From the NCBI GenBank assembly GCA_937858165.1, contig CALLZA010000439.1, positions 1-6,056 on the forward strand: a DNA stretch of 6,056 nt. Reading direction: 5' to 3'. The notes under the pieces are model-generated. The model was not told the DNA's origin and made no database searches. It saw only the letters and a list, made by a program, of their open reading frames with translations. This document shows, one piece after another, positions 1-5,994 of the stretch. The DNA comes from an uncultured Ardenticatenia bacterium (GTDB lineage Bacteria; Chloroflexota; Anaerolineae; Promineifilales; Promineifilaceae). A program made the translations under genes and the position numbers. Numbering within the stretch: the stretch's first letter is position 1; each line of letters begins with the position of its first letter.

Positions 1-109
1 CGAGCTCTGTTCACTCGATGCGTCGTCTTCTTTCTGTCTATGTGTGGTGTGTACTTTTATTGTTACTCTGCTTCTCACGTAAATCTAAATTCATCTGTTG
101 TTTTTTTTA
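1..109. other. Non-genomic sequence outside the 5' adapter
   Basis: No gene is present. The stretch is T-rich and ends in a T run (101-108) followed by A, directly in front of the P5 adapter. Illumina flow-cell P5 oligos carry a poly-T linker at this position, so the run fits sequence read through the end of a library molecule, with unreliable base calls beyond it. Read in the outward direction it is A/C-rich, like the sequence at the other end of the window. It should be trimmed before any annotation. Confidence 0.9.
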
Positions 110-179
110 AATGATACGGCGACCACCGAGATCTACACTAGATCGCTCGTCGGCAGCGTCAGATGTGTATAAGAGACAG
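110..179 (+). other. Illumina P5 + i5 index + Nextera transposase adapter
   Basis: Positions 110-138 match the 29-base Illumina P5 sequence (AATGATACGG...CTACAC). Positions 139-146 are TAGATCGC, which I recognise as a standard Nextera i5 index. Positions 147-160 are TCGTCGGCAGCGTC, and 161-179 are the 19-base mosaic end AGATGTGTATAAGAGACAG. The match is complete. Genomic DNA therefore starts at 180. Conceptual translation of this part gives the adapter peptide MCIRDR in front of the peptidase, which must not be taken as its N-terminus. Confidence 0.99.
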
Positions 180-1422
180 GCGCGGGCAGGGTGTGCGCAT
201 CGCCATCATCGACGGCGGCTTCCAGGGGTACACGGCTAAGCTGGGCAGCGAACTGCCGGCCAATGTCGTCGTCAAGAACTTTGTCGACGGCCAGCCCGAC
301 GCCGAAGTGGACGCCACCACGCCCCACGGCACGGCCTGCGCCGAGATCGTCTACGACATGGCCCCGTCGGCCCAGCTCTATCTGATTAAGATCGCTACCG
401 ACGTCGATCTCGATCAGGCCGTCAGCTACGCCATCGCCCAGAATGTCGATGTCATTTCCACCTCACTGACCTTCCTCAACATCACCCCCGGCGACGGCAC
501 GGGCCGGTTTGCGGCCATGGCCAACCGGGCACGGGCGGCAGGTATCCTGTGGACGACGGCCGCCGGCAACTACCGCGAAACGCACTGGTCGGGCACCTCG
601 ACTGACGGCGACAACGACAACCTGCACGAGTACGCGCCGGGCGTCGAGGTCAACGTCTTCGGCCCCGGCAACGGCTCGGCCTACCAGATTCCGGCCGGTG
701 TTGTCCTCTCCCCGGCGCTGCGCTGGGACGACTGGACAGAGGTGCGACAGGACTTTCGCCTGCTGCTGCTGCGTTACAACGGCGCGACGTTCGACATCGT
801 CGCCTCGGCCAACAACCCACAGACCGGGCTGCCCGGCCAGCGGCCGACCGAGCGGCTGAACTACATCACCACCGGCGGCGCGGCCATCTATGGCGTCGCC
901 ATCCAACGCATCAGCGGCGCGCGGCCCGTCTTCCTTAACCTGCTGACGCCCAACCGTGAGCTGGATCGGCGCGTGCCGGCCATGAGCCTGGGCGATCTGG
1001 CCGACGTGCCCGGCGTGCTGACCGTCGGCGCGGTGACCATCAATATGCCCTTCCCGGCAGCCGACTACAGCTCCGAAGGGCCGACCACCGGCCCGGGCGG
1101 CACGGCCGACGGCGGGCAGCGCAAACCCGACATCGCCGCCTTCGCCGGCGTCAGCACGGCCAGCTACGGCACGCGGGCCTTCAGCGGCACCTCGGCGGCC
1201 ACACCCCACGTGGCCGGCGCGGCGGCGCTGATCAGCAACCGCCACCCGACGTTCGGGCCGGACGCCATTCGCTTCCACCTGGAGGAGATGGCCGTCGATC
1301 AGGGGCCGGCCTGCGCCGACACGCGCTACGGCTTCGGACGGCTGCTGCTGCAACTGCCACGCCAGCCGGCAGGCGACCGACTGTTCTTGCCGTTTGTGAA
1401 TCGGAGCGAGCAACGGTGTTAG
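180..1422 (+). CDS. S8 (subtilisin-family) serine peptidase, N-terminally truncated by the adapter
   Basis: This is a secreted-type subtilase that would hydrolyse peptide bonds through a Ser-His-Asp triad. About 414 residues remain; signal peptide, propeptide and true start are missing because the adapter abuts base 180. Visible active-site motifs are Asp in IAIIDGGF (codon 211-213), His in PHGTACAEIV (325-327), the oxyanion Asn in TTAAGN (568-570) and Ser in SGTSAATPHVAGAAALI (1192-1194). The set is complete and correctly ordered. An Asp-rich stretch, TDGDNDNLHE (about 601-630), might bind calcium. Between Asn and Ser lies an unusually long insert of about 200 residues, including a beta-rich stretch starting LRWDDW (718) that resembles inserts I recall in Chloroflexi S8 peptidases. 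The tail LFLPFVNR (1381-1404) resembles the short LPLV-type tails of Chloroflexi extracellular proteins. The stop (1420-1422) lies inside the next gene, so the two are probably co-transcribed. Target proteins cannot be inferred. Family assignment is very secure; export is inferred. Confidence 0.95.
1403..1406 (+). promoter_or_regulatory. Shine-Dalgarno (GGAG) for the glycosyltransferase gene
   Basis: GGAG sits inside the last codons of the peptidase gene, 9 bases before the GTG at 1416. It supports GTG 1416 as the start. No ATG in that frame lies near the first membrane segment (the ATG at 1493 is in another frame). With the 7-base overlap this suggests translational coupling. Confidence 0.65.
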
Positions 1423-3848
1423 AGAAGGTTGGATCGCCGGCTTCTAGCCGGGAATCTGATGGGCCGTCGGCTGGAAGCCGGCGATCCAAGCTATGGCTGC
1501 TGGCCTTGCTCGTCCTGCCCGTCGCCTACGGGCTGACCCTGGCGCGGTCGGTTGTCTTCGGCGATCCGACAGAGTACACCTTCGTCGCCCACGTCCTGGG
1601 CATTGCCCATCCGCCGGGCTACGCCTTCTACACCCTATTGGGCAAGCTGTTCCAGACGCTTGTGCCCCTAGGCGCGGTGGCGGCGCGGATGCATCTGTTA
1701 TCGGCCGTGGTCGCCACCGTCGCGGCGCTGTTCGTCTATGGCACGGTGCGCGCCGCCTCGCGCCTGCTGTTCTCCGGTCGCCGCACCCCCTTCGACGTGG
1801 CCGCGGCGGCAGCCGTCTTCGCCGCGCTGACGTTCGGCCTGGCCGCCGACGTCTGGCAGCACGCCATCCACGCCAACCCCCACATCGTTACCGCCGCCTT
1901 CCTGGCCGCTAACTTGTTCCTGCTGACGCGTTGGGCCGCCGGCGGCGCGGCCGACCGGCGCTGGCTGTTCGCCTTCTCTCTCTCGGCCGGGCTGGGCGTC
2001 ACTCACCATCCGTTGACGGTCATCGCCTTTCCGGCCTATGCCGCGTTCATCCTGCTGGCCCGGCCGGGGATTGTGCGCGAGTGGCGGACGTGGCTGGGCA
2101 TGGTCGCCTGCGCCGCGCTGGGCCTGCTCGTCTGGCTCTACTTTCCCCTGCGCAGCGCCATGGCCCCGCCTTTCGGCCCGGCGACGATGACCACCCTGAG
2201 CGGCTTCCTCGACCACGTGCTGGCCCGCGGTCTGAGCGAGAGCCTGCCCTACTTCGGCCTGGCCGACGCGCCGCAGCGGGCAGTCGTCTTCGGCTCGCTA
2301 CTGCGGCTCCAATTTGCCCTGCCCGTTCTGTTCCTGGCCGGGCTGGGGCTGCTCTGGCCGCTGGTGGCGCAGCGGCGGGGGGCGGGCAGCGGCGCGGCCG
2401 TTGCGCCGTGGAAGCTGAGTGTCCTCTACGCCCTGACCTTCGCCGCTAACTACGCCTTCGTCATGAGCCTGCGAGCGCAGGACATCATGGCCTACCTGCT
2501 GGGGCTGCTGGTCATCGTCGCCGTACTGGCGGGCATCGGCCTGCATGGGCTGCTGACGCTAACCGCCGTGCGCTGGCGGCTGTCGGCCGTGCCTCTGGGG
2601 CTGCTGGCCGCGGGCCTCTTCCTGCTGGGGCCGGGGCTGCAACTGGCCCGCAACGCGCCAACCATCTCGCTGCGCGACGAAACAGCCGCCGCCGACTATA
2701 CGAATGCCGTCTTCGAACGCTTCACCAATAGCGCCGAAGGGGCCACGTTGCTCAACGACTGGGAGCACATGACCCCCCTCTGGTACGCGCAATTTGTCGA
2801 GGCACGCTGGCCCAGCGAGCGCGACGTGCGACCGGTGCTCGTCTCCACCGCCCGGCCGTGGCTGGCGAGCGTCTTCGACACCCTGCCCGGCGGGCCGGTC
2901 TACCTAAGCAACTACCGGCGCGAGATCGTCGACGCCGGCTTCCGCCTGCGGCCCGACGGGCCGTTCTATCGCGTCGTTGAGCCGGGTGAGACGAGCGTGC
3001 CCGACAGCCTGACCCCCGTCGACAGCGCGGGCGGCGCGGTCGAGGTAGTCGCCTACGCCCTGCCGCGCCGCGAAGTGACCGCCGGCGACTTCGTGCCCCT
3101 GACCCTGGCCCTGCGCGCCCCGGACGGCACGGCCGACTACTTCGCCCCCGTCATCCGCGTCGGCGAACTGACCTTCCCGTTCACCACCGACAGCCACCTG
3201 ACCACGCCGCTATGGCTGCCGGACGAGGTCATCATCGAGCGGTTCGACTTCGCCCTGCCCCACGATCTACCCGGTGGCGACTACCCCATCACGGTCGCCC
3301 TGAAGAACCTGAGCGCCGACGAGACCGGGCCGGAGATCGCTTTGGGCCAACTGAGCGTGAGCGGCCAGGCCGCGCCGCTCGACCACAGCCGGCTGCTGGC
3401 TAACTTCCGGCAGCGTGTCGGGCTGGTGGGCGCGACAGCGCGCGCCGGTGGGCAGCGGCGGGCGGCCGTGTGGCATGAGCCGCTGCCGGCGCAACCGGGC
3501 GATACCGTCCATCTGCGGTTGCGCTGGCAGAGCCTGGCCTCGGCCGAGGACAGCTACACTGTCTTCGTCCATCTCATCGACGCCGCCAACCGGCCGCTGG
3601 TGGCTCTCGACTACACCCCCCTCGGCGGTTCGTCTCCCACCCACCTGTGGATTCCCAAGTGGCTGCCCGGCCAGCGCCTGACCGACCCCTACCGGCTGGT
3701 GTTACCGGTTGACCTGTCGCCGGGAGAGTACTACATCGAGGTCGGGCTATACGAGATGGTCGGCCAGCGCCGCCTGCACATGGCCGATGCCGCCGGCAAC
3801 CTCATCGGCGACCGGCTCATCCTTGGCCCGGTGCAGGTAGATGATTAA
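1416..3848 (+). CDS. DUF2723/TMEM260-type membrane glycosyltransferase (GT-C fold) with C-terminal beta-rich domains
   Basis: This 810-residue protein is a probable lipid-phospho-sugar-dependent glycosyltransferase acting on the outer face of the membrane. The first membrane segment starts at residue 26. It is followed by the acidic loop GDPTEY (49-54) and HPPGYAFY (65-72), then THHPL (196-200); this arrangement is characteristic of DUF2723 (PF11028), whose eukaryotic member TMEM260 is a protein O-mannosyltransferase. About ten hydrophobic segments extend to about residue 418. The C-terminal half is soluble and probably extracytoplasmic. It contains two beta-rich stretches (about 539-648 and 660-809) that share the pattern GD.V.L.L ... 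LP.DL..G.Y.I.V.L ... LG...V, suggesting duplicated sandwich domains. The start is GTG, supported by GGAG 9 bases upstream; residues 5-25 are hydrophilic and encoded by an inverted repeat. The gene overlaps the peptidase by 7 bases and ends 120 bases before the UroD-like gene. Donor and acceptor are unknown. Protein O-glycosylation is a guess from TMEM260, and cell-wall or exopolysaccharide glycosylation is equally possible. Confidence 0.88.
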   Translation: MLEKVGSPASSRESDGPSAGSRRSKLWLLALLVLPVAYGLTLARSVVFGDPTEYTFVAHVLGIAHPPGYAFYTLLGKLFQTLVPLGAVAARMHLLSAVVATVAALFVYGTVRAASRLLFSGRRTPFDVAAAAAVFAALTFGLAADVWQHAIHANPHIVTAAFLAANLFLLTRWAAGGAADRRWLFAFSLSAGLGVTHHPLTVIAFPAYAAFILLARPGIVREWRTWLGMVACAALGLLVWLYFPLRSAMAPPFGPATMTTLSGFLDHVLARGLSESLPYFGLADAPQRAVVFGSLLRLQFALPVLFLAGLGLLWPLVAQRRGAGSGAAVAPWKLSVLYALTFAANYAFVMSLRAQDIMAYLLGLLVIVAVLAGIGLHGLLTLTAVRWRLSAVPLGLLAAGLFLLGPGLQLARNAPTISLRDETAAADYTNAVFERFTNSAEGATLLNDWEHMTPLWYAQFVEARWPSERDVRPVLVSTARPWLASVFDTLPGGPVYLSNYRREIVDAGFRLRPDGPFYRVVEPGETSVPDSLTPVDSAGGAVEVVAYALPRREVTAGDFVPLTLALRAPDGTADYFAPVIRVGELTFPFTTDSHLTTPLWLPDEVIIERFDFALPHDLPGGDYPITVALKNLSADETGPEIALGQLSVSGQAAPLDHSRLLANFRQRVGLVGATARAGGQRRAAVWHEPLPAQPGDTVHLRLRWQSLASAEDSYTVFVHLIDAANRPLVALDYTPLGGSSPTHLWIPKWLPGQRLTDPYRLVLPVDLSPGEYYIEVGLYEMVGQRRLHMADAAGNLIGDRLILGPVQVDD
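1429..1489. repeat. Inverted repeat inside the 5' coding region of the glycosyltransferase
   Basis: The left arm 1429-1451 pairs with the right arm 1467-1489 over 23 positions: 21 Watson-Crick pairs and two T/G (wobble in RNA) at 1445/1473 and 1451/1467, leaving a 15-base loop. The arms begin TTGGATCGCCGGCTTC and end with the complement. They encode the Ser/Gly/Pro/Arg-rich segment just before the first membrane helix. The stem starts 13 bases after the GTG, so in mRNA it could hinder or tune initiation. It looks like a mobile REP-type palindrome that settled in the overlap region without breaking the frame. I cannot see other copies in this window. Confidence 0.85.
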
Positions 3849-3852
3849 TAGA

Positions 3853-3953
3853 GAAGAACCTCACGCAAAGATCGCCAAGAACGCTAAGAGCGCCAAGGGA
3901 GCGCTCTTCTTTGCGTGCTTTGCGCTCTTGGCGATCTTTGCGTGAGGTTCTTC
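3853..3953. repeat. Large intergenic palindrome built from 9-base CGCNAAGNN units
   Basis: Arms 3853-3880 and 3926-3953 are perfectly complementary over 28 bases. The stem continues imperfectly inward to a perfect 8-base palindrome GAGCGCTC at 3899-3906. The left arm holds four head-to-tail 9-base units (CGCAAAGAT, CGCCAAGAA, CGCTAAGAG, CGCCAAGGG; 3864-3899). The right arm holds four units on the other strand (CGCAAAGAA, CGCAAAGCA, CGCCAAGAG, CGCAAAGAT; 3907-3942). It fills nearly all of the gap between two same-strand genes. It could act as a transcript-end stabiliser or attenuator, or be a non-autonomous palindromic repeat. No T run follows the stem, so it is not a classical intrinsic terminator. 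I recall related CGCAAAG-type repeats between genes in other bacteria, but have not checked this. Confidence 0.92.
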
Positions 3954-3954
3954 C

Positions 3955-3960
3955 AAAGGA
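3955..3960 (+). promoter_or_regulatory. Shine-Dalgarno (AAAGGA) for the UroD-like gene
   Basis: AAAGGA lies one base beyond the palindrome and 8 bases before ATG 3969. This spacing selects ATG 3969 over the in-frame GTG at 3915, which lies inside the palindrome. A folded palindrome would leave this site just outside the stem. Confidence 0.75.
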
Positions 3961-3968
3961 ACCAACAT

Positions 3969-4838
3969 ATGACCGACTTTAGCAAACGCAGAAGAGTGGA
4001 GGCGGCCATTGCCGGCAAGGCGGTCGACCGGCTGCCGGTGGCCTTGTGGCGGCACTGGCCGGGCGACGATCAGGACGCTGCCGCGCTGGCCGCGGCGCAC
4101 TTGAAGTGGCAGGCCGACTACGACTGGGATCTGCTCAAGGTCGGCCCGGCCAGCAGCTATTCGGTCATCGATTGGGGGGTCGAGGACCGCTGGGAAGGCC
4201 ACATCGAGGGCACGCGGACGACGACCCGTTACCCGGTGGCCCAGCCGGCCGACTGGGAAGCGCTGCGGCCGACCGACCCCCACCGCGGCGCGCTGGCGAC
4301 GCAGATCGAGGCATTGCGCCTCGTCGGCCAGGGGCTGCGTGGCGACGTACCGTTCATCGCCACCATCTTCTCGCCGCTGTCAATGGCCAAGCACCTGGCC
4401 GGCAACGCCGTCGCCCTTAGCCACATGCGCGAAGCACCCGAGGCCTTCCATCGCGGCCTGAACACCCTGACCGAGAGCATCATCGCCTTCATCGACGCCG
4501 CGCGGGCCACGGGCATCGCCGGCATTTACTACGCCGTGCAGCACGCCGCCTACCCGCTGCTCAGCCGGGCCGAGTTCGAGACGTTCGGCCGCCCCTATGA
4601 CCGTCGCGTGCTGGAGAGCGCGGCCGATCTTTGGGCCAATATGGTTCACCTGCACGGCTCGCGGGTCATGTTCGACCTCGTGGCCGACTACCCCGTGCCG
4701 CTGCTCAACTGGCACGACCGCGATACGGCCATCAACCTGCGCGATGGGCTGGCGGCTTTCCCCGGCGCGGCCAGCGGCGGCGTGTCGCAGTGGACGATCC
4801 ACCGCGAGGGGCCGGCCGATCTGCTGGCCGAAGCGGAG
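3969..4838 (+). CDS. UroD superfamily protein, N-terminal part only (3' end lost at a chimeric join)
   Basis: Residues 1-290 belong to the uroporphyrinogen decarboxylase/cobalamin-methyltransferase superfamily, TIM-barrel proteins that decarboxylate uroporphyrinogen or move methyl groups. Family-like features are the opening [20 protein letters not shown] (residues 5-24), [20 protein letters not shown], a strand ending in HLHG (227-230), the LLNWHDRD segment (about 245-252) and the Gly-rich AASGGV turn. The canonical HemE N-terminal motif (PVWFMRQAGR type) is replaced by [10 protein letters not shown], so a UroD-like enzyme other than true HemE is more likely; the reaction is not identifiable. 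Superfamily members are usually about 340-350 residues, so about 55-60 C-terminal residues are missing. The frame continues without a stop into EF-G sequence. ATG 3969 is supported by AAAGGA at 3955. The boundary is placed at the end of the ambiguous PADLLAEAE stretch and could lie up to about 30 bases either side. Confidence 0.85.
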
Positions 4839-4850
4839 TTGCGCCGCAAC
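4812..4850. other. Probable chimeric junction between UroD-like gene and EF-G gene
   Basis: The codons for PADLLAEAE (4812-4838) would be acceptable both in a UroD-like C-terminal helix ([12 protein letters not shown] type) and at the EF-G position that usually reads IPxDLxxxAExYRxxLxExIAE. After it, [21 protein letters not shown] is unmistakably EF-G. A short shared sequence would explain an in-frame join by assembly, amplification or ligation. The start contains GGCCGGCC (4810-4817), a GC-rich word prone to recur. Sampled GC changes across it, from about 72% (lines 4201, 4261, 4441, 4501) to about 59% (lines 5281, 5341, 5401, 5521), counted by hand. Confidence 0.85.
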
Positions 4851-5924
4851 GAGCTGCTCGAGACCATCGCCGAGTCTGACGAAGATCTGATGATGCGGTA
4901 CCTCGAGGAAGAGGACATTGAGATCCATGAGTGGGTTGCCGCGCTACGGCAGGCGACGATTCGCTCCGAGCTCGTCCCGATCCTCAACGGCACGGCGCTG
5001 AAGAACAAAGGCGTTCAGCTCATGCTCGACGCTATCGTTGACTTCCTGCCGTCGCCGCTGGATATCCCTCCCGTAGATGGCACGAATCCTCGCACCGGCG
5101 AGGAAGAAACGCGCGACACCGACGCGTCCGCGCCGTTTTCGGCGTTGGCGTTCAAGGTCGCGGCGGATCCGCATGTCGGCCGGCTCACATTCATCCGCGT
5201 CTACTCCGGCACGATGCAGTCGGGCTCGTATGCCTACAACTCGACCAAGGGCGACCGCGAGCGCGTGGGGCGGTTGTTGCAGATGCACGCCAACCACCGC
5301 GAGGAGATCGAGTCCGTTAGCGCGGGCGATATCTGCGCGATCATCGGTCTGAAGACCACCTTCACTGGCGACACCCTTTGTGACCCTGACAAGCCGATCG
5401 TGCTCGAATCGATCAGCTTCCCTGAGCCAGTAATCGAAGTCGCAATCGAGCCGAAGACGCGCGCTGACCAGGACAAGATGGGGATGGCTCTTGCCCGGCT
5501 TGCCGAGGAAGACCCGACGTTCCGTCTGCGGACAGACGAGGAGACTGGCCAGACCATCATTATGGGCATGGGCGAGCTCCACCTCGAAGTTATCGTCGAT
5601 CGGCTTCTTCGCGAGTTCAAGGTGACCGGCAACGTCGGCAAGCCGCAGGTCGCCTATCGCGAGACCATCACCAAGTCAGCGCGGGTGGAGGGTCGATTCA
5701 TTCGCCAGACAGGCGGTCGCGGTCAGTTCGGACACGTCTGGCTGGAGGTTGCGCCGCTCCCACCCGGCGAAGGCTTCGTCTTCGAGGACAAGATCGTTGG
5801 CGGAGCCGTGCCGCGGGAATACATCCCTGCGGTTCAGGCAGGTGTCAGGGAGGCGCTGGCAACAGGCGGCGAAGCGGGATACCCCATCGTCGATGTCAAG
5901 GTGGCGCTCGTTGATGGCTCGTTC
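4839..5924 (+). CDS. fusA: Elongation factor G, internal fragment (no GTPase motifs, no domain V)
   Basis: EF-G is the GTPase that drives ribosome translocation. This roughly 362-residue piece begins in the last helices of the G domain ([20 protein letters not shown], then [30 protein letters not shown]). Domain II starts near 5130 ([46 protein letters not shown]). Domain III follows from about 5420 ([39 protein letters not shown]). Domain IV begins near 5640 ([56 protein letters not shown]). It stops where the family usually continues with a DSSEMAF-type motif, exactly at the adapter. The P-loop, switch and NKxD motifs are absent because the 5' part is missing. A normal EF-G has about 690-700 residues. 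Sequence style is Chloroflexota-like, but the lower GC indicates a different genome or a differently biased locus than the upstream genes. The fragment cannot be functional as shown. EF-G identity is very secure; subtype is not resolved. Confidence 0.95.
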
Positions 5925-5994
5925 CTGTCTCTTATACACATCCGACGCTGCCGACCAGCGATCTAGTGTGGATCTCGGTGGTCGCCGTATCATT
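5925..5994 (-). other. Nextera + i5 index + P5 adapter, reverse complement
   Basis: CTGTCTCTTATACACATC at 5925-5942 is the reverse complement of the mosaic end. It is followed by the transposase handle, the index GCGATCTA (5958-5965, the complement of the index at 139-146) and reverse-complement P5 ending at 5994. Three positions differ from the expected sequence: 5943 C for T, 5956 C for G, and 5970 G for A. These fit declining base quality at read ends. The frame translated through here ([13 protein letters not shown] and its stop at 5964) is artificial. Confidence 0.98.

Noticed and set aside
133..327. Minus-strand small open frame reaching into the 5' adapter
   Set aside because: Its C-terminal [14 protein letters not shown] is the translation of the Nextera/P5 adapter, a familiar contaminant peptide.
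463..1413. Long minus-strand open frame (316 codons) opposite the peptidase
   Set aside because: It lies wholly opposite a gene with all catalytic motifs; GC-rich DNA with strong third-position bias leaves the antisense frame open. The translation is Arg/Gly/Ala-rich with no recognisable domain.
3864..3942. CRISPR array
   Set aside because: The 9-base units are contiguous, short, degenerate and inverted between halves, with no spacers.
3853..3953. Intrinsic terminator
   Set aside because: The stem is far longer than usual, and it is followed by CAAAGGA with no T run in either reading direction. A terminator function cannot be claimed.
3915..3968. In-frame GTG start giving an 18-residue N-terminal extension to the UroD-like protein
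   Set aside because: The GTG lies inside the palindrome with no ribosome site before it, whereas ATG 3969 has AAAGGA at good spacing and the protein then starts as expected for the family.
4944..5582. Minus-strand open frame (212 codons) opposite EF-G
   Set aside because: It is an antisense shadow of strongly conserved EF-G sequence, with no recognisable product.
3969..5924. Genuine UroD-EF-G moonlighting fusion as a new system
   Set aside because: Both domains are truncated at the join, composition changes there, and the contig has clear technical artefacts at both ends.
180..5924. tRNA, rRNA, insertion sequence or phage genes
   Set aside because: No cloverleaf-like stem set, ribosomal RNA motif, transposase or integrase sequence was seen; the biological part is almost fully occupied by the listed genes and the palindrome.
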